From Halichondria panicea (Eukaryota; Porifera; Demospongiae; Suberitida; Halichondriidae), in assembly GCF_963675165.1 (NCBI RefSeq), contig NC_087377.1, positions 11,022,632 through 11,086,631 on the forward strand: a stretch of DNA of 64,000 nt. Reading direction: 5' to 3'. The notes below the pieces were generated by a model that did no database searches, had not been told where the DNA came from, and saw nothing but the letters and a program-made list of their open reading frames with translations. Of the stretch, positions 46,124 through 59,500 are shown piece after piece. Position numbers and translations under genes: made by a program. Each line of letters opens with the position of its first letter. Positions within the stretch are counted from its first letter, which is position 1.

Positions 46124-47028
46124 CTAGTCTCATGAATCATAGATAAACGAAAGAAAGGGATAGGCAACGCCCAGCACTTCCGTTGGATGAGGCGAGTTGC
46201 TAAAAAGGGGCGTGTAATGAGCAAAAGGGGTGTGTGCACTCAAAATGTCAGTAAAGATTTTATAGTTTGTAGTATTATAGCAAGCTGTGCTCTTGAGGAG
46301 ACACCAGATACACTTAGACATAAGCTATTAATCTTTTAGAGGTGCTAATGCAAAGTGATGAGGAAGTGAGCTCCAAAGGGGGTGTCAGTACTCTCTACAA
46401 ACCATAACAGGTCTGTTCCCAAGTCCTTCAAATACCATCTCTTCGATCACACAATACAGATAAAGATACTTGTGTTCCACTTTCTAATACCTAAACTGTG
46501 TCTTAGAGCACTTCAAACTAGATTTCCATGTACAGTAAGAGCAGGAGAGGTACGCAAACTTTCTGGACTTTGGACAAACGTTTCATGGTGCTGCCACTAC
46601 TTCACTGCATTGAGAGCTGAAAAATATGCTTTGTTCCATGCAGATAAACACACTTTAATTTAATTTGTGAAACGTACATGTTATAAAATTATTTCATATT
46701 GGAGATAGAGGTACACAAACTGACAATTCGGTGTTTTTTCACACAAATCAAGCTGAATAAAAGAAAGCTCGGCACTAACATAGCAGCTGTAGCTATCAGT
46801 AGTGCTGGGTGTGTGTGTGCATGATGCCTGATTGCTTTGAATTTCTCTTTTAGGCCCCCAACGAGAAAAATAAGCAGATATAGGGATCATCATGTACTCT
46901 CTTGAGCGCAACTCGCCTACAACCAGAGGGTGTGACGTCACACACTGCATTTACCTAGCATCACGTGGGGCGTTGCCTATCCCTTTCTTATGAAAGTGCT
47001 TCCAAGTGCGGCTGATTCATGAGACTAG
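46124..47028. mobile_element. 0.9 kb terminal-inverted-repeat element
   Basis: The left end CTAGTCTCATGAATCA, then AAGAAAGGGATAGGCAACGC, is mirrored at the right by GCGTTGCCTATCCCTTTCTT and TGATTCATGAGACTAG, with different spacers. Flanks GTCTTTTTCA and GTCTTTCACA may be a remnant target duplication. No transposase is inside. A related end is at 25195 (CAGTCTCATGAATCAGCC). Confidence 0.6.
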
Positions 47029-47503
47029 TCTTTCACATGCACACTGAAATTATCGGATGGTAGGGATCGTCGATCGTGAATATTTTTGTTGGAAGTTGGG
47101 CGGAGTCTTGCCCACACAGTTGGTTGGACTCCGCCCAACTAGATTGGAACTAAGCGGATTTTCTTTATAGAATGAATTTCATAACGTTATTTTAGAGACA
47201 AATCGGCCTGGGAACGCCAACTGTTTTCAAACAAAAGACACTGCTGGAAATGTTCAGTTGCTAGGACAGTGGTTGACTGTTGCTAAGTACTGTTAAAGTT
47301 GCTGGGAGCCTGGGGCAAGTGCATTGTAATAGCCAATAAGGTTTTGGGATCTAAAATCAGTGACGGCAAAAAAATTAATAAGCAATTCATCAAGTTCTTT
47401 GTTGGCTTCCTGTAATGCGGTTTAGCACAGCCACATGTAGAGCTGACAGAAAGCGGTGTCTATCGGTGTAGAGAGTCTAGCAACTATCAGGCGTTCAAAC
47501 ACA

Positions 47504-50500
47504 ATGAAGTTAAGACTTCTTCTCCTATGGACTGTGCTTTCCTTCTCTGGAAATAGTGCACTAGCACAGACAGTTCCTACTGCTGTCCTCAGCCCAGAAG
47601 GCTTCAATGCAAGTCTAGGATCCACTGTCACCTTCACTTGCATCATTAATGGCACAGAGGATGTTCTGTGGATAGTAGACGGAATCTCAGATCCCACAGT
47701 GCAACGTCAGAGGGGGATTACTCAAAACAGTACAGTTGGACAACCTGACGGAAGTTTTATCTCTCGCATTCATATTTCATCCACAATGGAGAATAATGGT
47801 ATTGAGATTTTATGCCGTGCAATAGGGATGTTCAATGGACAAAGCGAAACAGTCACTCTATTGATCCAAGGACCGCTGAGCTCACCAACACCTCTCAATA
47901 TTTTGGACTCAGGGGGATCTACGCAGAGATTGAGCTGGACACCACAACCAACAATAGACCTCACCGATATCCATCCAGACGTCAGCTACAATGTTTGCTC
48001 TTCAATCTTGAATGAGGTGTCTTGCAATGATTTCCAAGGAACAGAATTGTTATTTGTAAACGTCAGAATTGGGATTGAGTTTTCTGTTGCCGCAGTTAAT
48101 GTGCTTGGTGAAAGCAATGCTAGCACTATCAATCATGAGCCTTGTGACTCTACAACAGGTGAGTGCGTGTATGTGCAAACAGTTCATCTTCTATAATTAT
48201 ATAATTATGATGAATGTTCGTTGACCTCTCAATGTGTATAGCACCTACTCAAGTTGATGGAGATGTTGTTACAAGTGATACGTCTCTGCAATCTAGTGGG
48301 ACTACTCCTTCTGTTACTTTCTCCTTTGAAAAAGTGAGTCATTACTATTTACTACCGTATATACCCCTTTACTGGTCAAATTGTTACAACAACAAGCTGG
48401 GAGGGAGCGTGCTATCAACTTGTGTCACTGAATGTTGCATGATATTGGATTCTGTGGTAGATTGGATAGTATCATGAATGCGATTATTTTAAAGTTTTGC
48501 TGAGCTGTTCAATTAGGTTTAAAACCAGCTATACAGCATGTATATAGGACTGAGTAGTATCCATTGGTAAGACCCTCGGAATATCTTGGTAGCCATAGAA
48601 TATTTTCAAAGAGGAAGGCACTTCGCAAGTGGACACAAGCACTACAATAGTTTATACATGCTTGCTAAGCAGCTTAGTTGACCAGAGTGCAGCTTTTAAA
48701 GTTAAAGGCCACATATGCTTCCATCGAGGCAGCAGCAAGGCATAAAATCGTTAGTTTGTGCTAAGCCATAGCCACTTCATTGGGGGCGGCGATAAAATCA
48801 AGCTAATTATTTTGGTGGGTTGGGCTCAGATGCAAACTAAAGTGATGGAACTGTTTCATATTGTGCAATTGACCTGGAAAAGGGATACCCTCACGAAAAC
48901 ACACCCACCATTTTCTGCAGGCTTAATAGGGAACTGCATGGGCGTATAATTATGAACGGCAAGTTTCACTCGAATATACGCCCACCCGTGGCCTCAAATC
49001 GAGACTTACACTTTTGGCTATGATAATTGCTTATTGTGTTACATACCATGTGACACTGCACAGAGGAGGTACGACAGGCACGGTGCATGCAGCTCTAGTA
49101 ATTATATATTCTCTGATTGTAGTGGCGGATCCAGTGGGGGCTTGAGCACCCCCTGGCTTTGATGACAAGCCTGGAATCTAGAGCTATATATAGCTATTTA
49201 CTCACTGCAACACGGTTACATTATATCACGACCCATGGAGGAGGTACGATAGGCGCTGTGCAGCTCAAGCAATTAACCTTTGATTGAGCAATAATTGTCC
49301 ACCCACGTCGTATTTTTTTGCTGAGAGTAATCAAAGGCTAATTACTTGAGCTGCACCGCACCTGTCGGACCTCCTCTGATCACGATCCAATTATTGATGA
49401 GTCAACAAAATTAATTACCTTTTTAGCTCCCCCCCTTTCAAGATTCCTGGATCTGCAATAATTATCCGCATTTAAATACTTAGTACATGATTGTAGATCT
49501 GCAGTTGCTTCTATCCTTGAAGATCATTATTCATCAAGCCATCAGATAAGGCGTCTGTTTCTATTAAGCTCCTTTGTAACATTATAATACTAATAGTTTT
49601 GAGCGAAAGCAAAACATGCATGGCGAGAGGCATTAGCACAGCGCAGCTTGCAGCACTCGCTATAGATAATTATAGTGAAATTATGATAATGTGTGTGCAG
49701 GGAAGTGGAGATTCCAACTGTTATAACCTGTATCGGATTGAAGCATCACCGTCCAATCAAGGCACTCCCCTCACCCAGGGACCAATGTTCCCAACAGTGA
49801 GTGGAGGGGGGGACATTTCTGTTAGTGTGACTTCTGGCCTTGTGAGAAACACGGTCTACAGCGTCAACATTGTATCAGTGAACGTCAATGGAGAAAATTC
49901 CTCAATGGGAGACATACAATTCAGTAAGTCAAGTCAGAGTCATCTGCTCACGCTATATAAGTGAATTATTTATTGACACAATTGGTGTACCGTATTTACT
50001 TGATTAAACACCCTCCTTGAATAAACGCCCATCTCGTTTAAACGCCTAGGGTAAAAGCTCTGTCTTTGTCAATAAACGCCCATCTTAAATAATCGCCCAT
50101 ATATGGGGCGTGGCACTGTGGGTGGAGCTGAAATAGCACATGGAACCCAGTTGCAAGCATGGCAGCATAGAATAATAATACTTTTTATGATGCATCGATG
50201 GCAGAGAGGGAGATACCGACACAGAGGGCACTCCTATGACTTAATTTTTAAGCTGAGAAATAGATTTAAGCTGAGACAGCAACCCAAGAAGAGCACAATA
50301 ACTGCTGCTGTGCAAGAGTTTTGGAGTAGACATAACAATAAACGCCCTCCTCGTTTAAACGCCCCCTCTAAAGACTTTGATCTGAAATAAACGCCCGGGC
50401 GTTTAATCAAGTAAATACAGTATATATAGATTACTGCATGCATGTAAATGTACATTTGTCACATGTGCATGTATATAATCAGTACTTGAACAACAGCTAT

Positions 50501-53500
50501 AGGAAGCATGCATGCATGCATGGTTGCACGTGTACCTTTCAAAATCATTGCATGACACTACAGTCTATATTGTCCACTACATCAGAATTTATGGCAGTAA
50601 ATCTCTGAGGACGAGGACGAAGCCCCGAGGCCAAGGATGCATGGTTTTTACGTTTGCCATAAATTCGACGATAAGTGTAATACTATATATATACACTTCA
50701 ATGAAAAGTACTTGCTACCTAAGCTACCTCATGTACCTTGGATACAATTAACTAGCTAACAGTCTCAAAAACTGAACAAAGTTTGTCTGTACAGCTTGTA
50801 GCCAGTGCTAAGTTTCTAGCTCTACAATGTCCAAGCAGTGAGCTCCCTTCCTCCAGCCTTTCTGGTGTTTAGCGAGCCCCACCCATCTGTCCTGCCCTTG
50901 TCAACAAGTGTCTAACTTCTTTTTGGCTGTGTATATCTAGTATATATAAAATCAGCGCGCCCTCAAGGCAAGGGAGTTATGAGGAATGCAGGAGTTTACG
51001 GTAGTTAAACCCCACCCAGTTGCTATGATACAGACCCCATGCAAGTGGGGAATATATATATATATAAAGTATACCGTGTGCATGCGAATGCCATTTCATA
51101 CTAGCCTCAATGATTTTACTACACAGGTGCCTATGATGTCCAGTCTATTCAGGGTTCTACTCGCCCTGGGGCGATAGCCGTCACATGTAGTTTCACAATT
51201 GGCTCAGTAGCAAGTAGTTGTATTGTGAGGATATGTGAGGTTGTCAATGGAAACGTATCACCGATGTGTCAAAATCTCTCTGTTCCGAGAAATCTTTCCG
51301 CTCCTGAAACAACTCAAGAGCTTAATAATATACAGCCAGGTATCTATGCGATTATAGGTGTCACAGTGAATAGTGGTGGAGAAATGATTCCTTTCACTAG
51401 TGGAGATTTGAGGTTCCTTCAGCTTCAGAACATAAACATTACAGTTGGTAAGTTGTACTTGCATGCATGCATGTTCACTTTAATTGTGAGTGTTAGTTGT
51501 GTGCGCTATATACAATACGTGAGGGGGCATCGTGAATAAGATAATTGCTATGTACATGTAAGTGAAATGGTCATTCTATTTATTCAAGGACTGCTGAGTT
51601 CTCCAACACCTCTCAATATTTCCGACTCAGAGGGACCTACTCGGAGATTGAGCTGGACACCACCACCAACACTAGAAGTCATCAGCCACTACAATGTTTG
51701 CTCTTCAATCTTGAATGAGGTGTCTTGCAATGATGTCCAAGGAACAGAATTATCATTTTTAAACATCAGAATGGAGATTGAGTTTTCTGTTGCCGCAGTT
51801 AATGTGGTTGGTGAAGGCAATGCTAGCACTATCAATCATGAGCCTTGTGACTCTACAACAGGTGAGTTCAAGACATGATTATTTCATTCATCTTCTATGG
51901 ACTTTTGATGAATGTTCGTTAACCTCTCAATGTAGCACCTACTCAAGTTGATGGAGATTTTGTTACAAGTGAAATCTCTCTGCAATCTAATGGGACTACT
52001 CCCTCTGTTACTTTCTCCTTTAGAAAAGTAAGTCGTTACTATTTTACTGCACGAAAAAAACGCCCACAGAACTTTAGGCTTAATAGGGGACTGCATGGGT
52101 GCATGTATAATCGTAAATGGCGAGTACACCCATCCGCGGCCTCATATACATTCGAGAGCATTGTGGGCAAACAGATCCACATAGAGAAGCTTACATATCT
52201 GATCTTGGTCCAGCAAAGGGCCGGGTATAATTATACTTTTTTTATGTATAAGTGTGAACGTGCATGTATGTGACATTTAGCTATACTGCGCATAATATGC
52301 AGCAAACTATAATGGTCACTTTGTGGGTGTGGAAAGGTTGTGAGTGTGGACAATTCTGTGGGTGTATTATAGATCTCGTCTGTATATATTAACATAACTA
52401 TATAATTATACATGTATATGCTCCTCACTCCTCAGAGACCAGTTAAATTACAGTATAGACTCTCGTTAATTCCACCCTTGGGACAGAATTAAGCTTAGCC
52501 GGAATAGCCGGAAGAGTGAGTTGGCCGCATTTCAGGAAATAACCGCGGCTATAAAAAGCGGTCCTACCTCGAATCTAATGACTAATTTTGCGGTTCTGTC
52601 TCAAGGATAAATGAATCATTTTGCTTTTGCTTTTTATTTAAGTGGTAATTATTTTATCTGCCAAAACACACCCAAAACGTATATCCGGCCGTACAATCTT
52701 ACAGTTTGAGGGAGCCATACAGTACTAGCCAGTATACGGAATAGCAAGTGGCCGCATTTCAGGGCGAGTTGTGTACAGAAAACATCTATAGCTAGCAATC
52801 CGCTCCAAACCAAATGGCCGATATATTGAGGTGGCTGTATTTTAGAGAACCGGAATAGCGAGAGTCTATACTGTATAGTCTATAATGTTACTATATATAC
52901 TTTACTTGTATATGCAGGGAGATGTAGATTCCAACTGTTTTAACCTGTATCGGATTGAAGCATCACCATCCAATCAAGGCACTCCCCTAACCCAGGGAAC
53001 AATGATCCCAACAGTGAGTGGAGGGGAGGACATTTCTGTTAGTGTGACTTCTGGCCTTGTGAGAAACACGGTCTACAGTGTCAACATTGTATCAGTGAAC
53101 GTCAATGGAGAGAATTCCTCAATGAGAGACATACAATTCAGTAAGTCAAGTCAAAGTCAGTCAGAATAAAGATATTGCCACAGTATAATATTAACGAGCG
53201 ATATGCAAGCTGCGCTGAATGCTAATGCCTCTCGCTATATTTTGCTTTTGCTCAAAAAGTATTGGAGTGTTATATAAAAGAGGTAATGTGTAATTTTATG
53301 TTGTTTGCAATGAACGCACGCAGTGGAAACAGAAGTCTATTGCTATCTGATGGCTTGACGAATGATCGGAGAAGCTTTTCCTCCTTGTACAAGCATCCTC
53401 GTGATATTCTGCAATCAGTTTCCAAACAACTTCAGTCTTGGCCATGGGCATTTTTCTCAGATTCGTGATCGCGAGTACAAACGTAGACATAAACTGAGCT

Positions 53501-56500
53501 TATGCTCAGCTACTCCATCCTCCAAGCTATTGTCTTCCCGATTCTCATTAAGTATGTTGCAATCAGGCCTGTGTTCCAAGTTATTATCGATAATCATGCA
53601 GAAAGACTTTCTGATTCTCATAATTATGTCACACTCTCTGTCCACTTCCAATTGCAAATTATTGTCTTCCAAGATTCTCCTAGCTGATCCTCTAGCTGTT
53701 GCTCTCAGTTCTCAGTTACTCGGTCTTCATCTGTTATTATTATGCAAATTATACTAGTGTTTAAATTCATATAGAAGTATATAGCTAGCTAACACTGCAG
53801 CAATATCTAGTGCTCAACTGGATAATCAGATACATTTCTCTGTACTTGACTCAGACTAGATAGGAGTGCTCGAGCCCCCCCCCCCTCAGTATGCCATACG
53901 CTCCTGCGAAACCACAGTTTACTCAAGAACACTTAACAGTTTACTCAACATGCAGCACTCATTAATCGAATAGTGACGACAGTGATGACACATTACTTTT
54001 AGGCAAATGCAGTTCCACGTTTACCACAGCAGTGTTTTAGCCTCTACACAGGCTCTCCTTTTTCTATTCTTTATCATAATCGTTTAATCATGAAATACGG
54101 TATTAATTGTAGGAATAAAGAAATAAATAGAGGAGTTATACAGTGGTGGATCTAAGATTTTTGAAAGGGGGGTTCCAGTGGCATAGCCAGGATTTTGTTG
54201 AGCGGGACAAGCACTCTGAATTTACGTAAAAAAAGGTCGTCACAAGAAACAGTCAGCATGCGCATCAGGACATTAAAAAGGTCAGTGCTTTTTCAAACGG
54301 TCAGCATGAGAGTTTTTAGCCTTTTAGTTCATAAAACTGCACAAACAAAGCTTCGCAGGACTTACAAGAACTATGATAAGTGAATGTGAAAGCTAGTAAT
54401 AAAGGAAAACCTTGTTGCTTAAGCCTCCCACTCACTTATACTCAGAGGAGGGTTCAATTGAACCCAAAGAACCCGAGCCTGTATCGAGAAGTTGCGTGTG
54501 GATAGAAGGGTGAAAATGAGCGTGGGCATGCAGAGCTAGAGATGTTAGACTGCCCATGTATGGAGATCTGTGATTAATAAAAAAAATTTGCCTGCAGCCT
54601 AGCCTGCATGCATTGCCCATATACAAGCTAGCTATATAGCTATAGCTATATATACCTTAGCTAGTCTATAGATTGTGTCACTGCATGCATGTGTATATAC
54701 CATATAGGATATCTTGTGTCTTTCTAGCTATAGATCTGCTAAACCATAATATTATAGGTAGTAGAGGAAGAGGGATTGCAAACGCCTACGAATACGTCAA
54801 ACAACCGCATTGCGCTTGCTCCGTAAATTATCGTATAATACTACTAAGCAGTTAGAGCAGCCGTATATAGCCAACTATTCTGGAGGACGAGGAATTCCTA
54901 TTGTCTTCCTATTGGACACTTTAACGTTGTGAAAGATCGAAAGAAACTGAGGAGAAGATGAAGAAAACGATATAGATACTATAGTTTACTAATAGCTGTT
55001 TATATTCATACAATGTTTCAATCATCTAGTTCATCATTCAGTTCATATTTCACATGCATGTAAAGGCCAACAGATATATAAACTGAAAATAAAGCTATCT
55101 ATAGTGTCTTGGGTGAGATCAATTAAGAAAGGGTTTTCTGTCTTCGTCTTTCTTACTCTTCCCAGTCGAAACTTTCGCGGTATATACATATGTACAAAGA
55201 GGAGGTTGAGATGAAGGAAAGTAGTTCAAGACACAATATAAACCCTAAGTAATGAGTACCACAAACAATTAAATGCACATATTCATCCAATACCATGAAA
55301 TAATTACACAAAATGTGCGCATCAAACGTAAAAAAAGATAAATGTTCCAGCCATTCAGATGAATGAGTATAGGCCTATAACTTGGTCTGAGGACAAGGAT
55401 TCATGATAGCCTGGAAATTACTCTACAAAGTGATATTTTACCAATAGTTGTACAAAAAACTGTTTATTCCTTACTTTACTGCATCTTCACACCAGTAAGT
55501 ATATATCACCTCTTACATTGTACTTACTATGACTTTGATGTGGCTACTGTGTCGACTAAGCAGAGTTTCACTAAGAAGTGTACTGTTTATTTCCTTTGTT
55601 TATCAACAATTAGCAGTACGCATGCATGGTCAGCAGAAGTGACATTTTCACTAGTAGCAGTCATGTATAAGCGTTTCCAATCCCTCCAGTCCTCCTCTAC
55701 TATCTATGGCTAAACTTATAGTCATCTTTATCCTCTAGCAGGTAGCTATTATATACTGCCACCGGCCATTCCCTGACTTGCAGTAGTTGTATCTTGGCAG
55801 TGTCTTAGTCTGAATGCGTTGGAGAATACCTTATACATCATGGATTGTGGGCTACATATCACCCACGACGTTCATGAAAATCCTAACGCGATTTCCCAAA
55901 CCAGGCCTTCCTTTTCTTAACTATATGCGCCCATTTCTTTCTCTGCTGCCTCATTTGTCTATTCGTTTTTGCTACCTTCTATTTATGTTGAGATTATAGA
56001 CTACCGTATAGCGAGTAATTTCGGGGGGCAAAATATTCACGGTTGAGCAATATATTTAGTCATTTCGTGGTTGCTGCTTGCACTGCAGATAAAGGTAGGC
56101 AAGGTCGCTTCAGTTGTGGGTAAAATATTCGTGGTCAGACCTTCAACCACGAAAACCACGAAAATTACCCGCTATATACGGTAATACAGCTTCTATAATT
56201 ATTAGATGTATATTATTGACAACAGCAAGGAAGGCCTTGGAACGAGGCAGCAGTTCACCACCCTTACTCTTATCTACTCTATTATGGTCTTAAAGCAGCA
56301 GGAGTATATAATTATAGGATGCATGGTTGTATCAATCACAAAGCCATGCATGCACTGACACTATAACGTGTGCATGAATGCCATTTCATACTTAGGGCCG
56401 GTTACTCAGTGATTCTATTATCATGCAGGTACCTATGATATTCAGTCTATTCAGAGTTCTACTCGCCCTGGGACAATAGCCGTCACATGCAGTTTCACAA

Positions 56501-59500
56501 CTGGCTCAGTAGAAAGTAGCTGTATTGTGAGGATATGTGAGGTCATCAATGGAAACATATCGATGATGTGCCAAGATCTCTCTGTTCCAAGAAGCCCTTC
56601 CGTTTCTGAAACAACTCAAGAGCTCAATAATCTACAGCCAGGTGTCTATGCGATTGTAGGTGTCACAGTGAATAGTAGTGGTGGGGAAATGATTCCTTTC
56701 ACTAGTGGAGATTTGAGGTTCCTTCAACTTCAGAACATTGAAATTGCAATTGGTAAGTTATATACATTTTGTGGGAGTGTATTGTAGGTGTGCATGCATG
56801 TGTATGAGGAGAATGAGATAATTATTATGCTAAGTGAAACAGTCCCTCTGTATTTATTTAAGGACTACTGAGCTCTCCAACAACTCTCAATATTTCTAAC
56901 TCTGAGGAATCTACTCAGAGATTGAGCTGGACACCACCGCCAACGCTATACCTCACCGATGTCATCAGCCACTACAATGTTTGCTCCTCAATTTTGAATG
57001 AGGTGTCTTGCAATGATGTCCAAGGAACAGAATTATCATTTTTAAACATCAGAATTAGGATTGAGTTTTCTGTTGCCGCAGTTAATGTGGCTGGTGAAGG
57101 CAATGCTAACACTATCAATCATGAGCCTTGTGACTCTACAACAGGTGAGTTCATGTGTGTGTGCAAACAGTACATGTATATGCATGTATTTTCTGCATCC
57201 TTCTATACATGAACTTTTGATGAATGTTCGTTGACCTCTCAATGTAGCACCTATTCAAGTTGATGGAGATCTTGTTACAAGTGATATCTCTCTGCAATCT
57301 AGTGGGACTACTCCCTCTGTTACTTTCTCCTTTGGCAAAGTGAGTCGCTATTATTAATTTTTACTACCATAATTATACCCTCACAAAAATACGCGAACTT
57401 TTTTGCAAGAACTTTATGCTTAATAGGAGACTCGGCGTATACAATACCCTCGCGAAAATAAGCCCATCTTGAATCAACGCCCATCCCCTCTTTTGCTTTG
57501 AAGTTCTTGCACAAGGGTATTTTAACTCGATCATACGCCCACAAGCATACGCAATAGCTAAATGCCACGTGTTCACAATTAATTTTAGTGAAGAAAGTAC
57601 GTTTAGGTGTATAATTATAGCTAGTTTTAGAATCTACTCCTTGCTGGACCAAGATCAGACATATAAGTTTATCTGCGTGGATCTGTTTTGATGTATAGGC
57701 AGGGCATAATAATTAAGGCATAACAACTATAGTCAAAGGGAACAATTAATACCGGATGTCTCTGTGATGAGAGCTGAGAGCTGAAAGTTTCACTAATATC
57801 CTTCACATAATTGGAAAAACGCTTCAATTCGAGTACAAAAAACCTGCAGTTGAGCATGCGCTTAAAATAAAGATACGCTTATAATTGAGAGCGCTAATAA
57901 TCCAGTTTCTACGGTATAGTAAAATTAATACACACGATCCTTGCCAGTTAGATCGCAAAGGGTCAATTTTTCTGATGATTTGGCTCATTCGCAAAGGTTT
58001 AACGCTATAGTAATACCATAATTACAAAAACAGCACTACTCCTCACTCCTCATGCAGAAACCGGTTATAATTATACATAATTATTACATACATATTACCG
58101 TATTATCTGGTTAGTAAGCGCATGCGCCTATAGGGAAAAGAGCAGACCTCTTATGGGCCTATTATTCGGGTGCGCTTATAGAAATTAACCACGCCCATGA
58201 CATTTCAATGAAGCAAATCTCCATTGGCTAGCTCGATCGTTTGGTCTATATAGTCGTATCTGACAGCAGTAACATGTACAACTACAGGTAGTGAAAGAGA
58301 GACTTAACATCTATAAAGAAGTGTGGAGACCAGTTGTTGAGTGTGCAAAAAACCATGCTCCTTCTATCACGGCTCTTGGTCTGCTAACCAGTATGCGCCT
58401 ACTAGTTGATGTGCGCTTATTAACCAAGTGCGCTTATTTACCAGTATAATTATGTAGATATGATTATAGTCTACTTGTATGCAGGGAGGTGGAGATTCCA
58501 ACTGTTTTAACCTGTATCGGATTGAAGCATCACCCTCCAATCAAGGCACCCCCCTAATCCAGGGACCAATGATCCCAACAGTGAGTGAAGGGGAGAATAT
58601 TTCTGTTAGTGTGACTTCTGGCCTTATGAGAAACACGGTCTACAGCGTCAACATTGTATCATTGAACGTCAATGGAGAGAATTCCTCGATGGGAAACATA
58701 CAATTCAGTAAGTCAATTCAGAGTCAAGTATAAACAGTATAACTCAGTAGACTCTCGCTATTCCAGCTCTCTGAAGTACGGCCACCTCGATAGCTATACC
58801 GGCCATTAATTTTGGTTTGGCACGGATTGCTAGCTAAATATATTTATTACAAAACTCACCCTGAATGCGGCCACTCGCTATTCCGTATATACTGGCCATG
58901 CATGCTTGCTGCCCCAAACTAGGTTTTAAATTTACATTTATATGTCGGTGGATATGACGTTTTAGGTGTGGTTTGGTGGATTACTAGAGAGCAGAATGAT
59001 ACATTATTATTCATTATCCTCGAGACAATTAAGAACCGCAAAATTAGTCATTAGATTTGAGGTAAGGTCGTTTTATGCATGCCGTGGCTATTCTCTGAAA
59101 TACAGCCACATCGCTATTCCGGCCAAGCTGCACTGTCCCAAGGGTGACTGGATTAACGAGAGTCTAGTATATATGTAATTTACATGTAGATCAATAATAA
59201 ATTCTAGACGTGTGGGCAGCCACGGGTTATAATTATATACGCTGTGTCTATATATATAGAGTGGTCAGTTGGTTGGTTTGTTTGTCTGTTTGTGGTTATT
59301 GAGTCTATACTTATACCTACATGTAGATGCAATAGCAGGAGGGGATGAAGCTTTATTAGCGTTGGTCAAGCAAAAATAGGGGGAGGGAAGGCCAGAGGGT
59401 GGATCCAGAAAAATTAACCTTTGAATTTTGCCATTATCATAAGTACAATCACAATACCTCTGTGCACAAAATTTACAAAAGTCTCACAAAAAATAATACT

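Larger units (their letters stand above)
47870..51447 (+). repeat. Receptor cassette 1 (A, B1, B2, C)
   Basis: A is fused to the Ig domain in exon 1 (from GPLSSPTPLNI). B1 is 48242-48333, B2 49701-49923, C 51127-51447. The A of this cassette is the most divergent (VSYNVCSSILNEVSCNDFQG). The B1-B2 intron (1.37 kb) holds the foldback at 49224. The B2-C intron holds the AAACGCCC element at 49988. Confidence 0.85.
51589..56752 (+). repeat. Receptor cassette 2 (A, B1, B2, C)
   Basis: A 51589-51861, B1 51936-52027, B2 52918-53140, C 56429-56752. Residues are nearly the same as cassettes 1 and 3. Intron sequence around the exons is also shared (for example CTCTCAATGTAG before B1, GTGCATG.GAATGCCATTTCAT before C), so the duplication was genomic. 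The B2-C intron is swollen to 3.3 kb by repeats. Confidence 0.85.

Noticed and set aside
53296-53757. Several overlapping frames in the long receptor intron
   Set aside because: They lack splice partners and overlap each other on both strands; short tandem repeats explain the openness.
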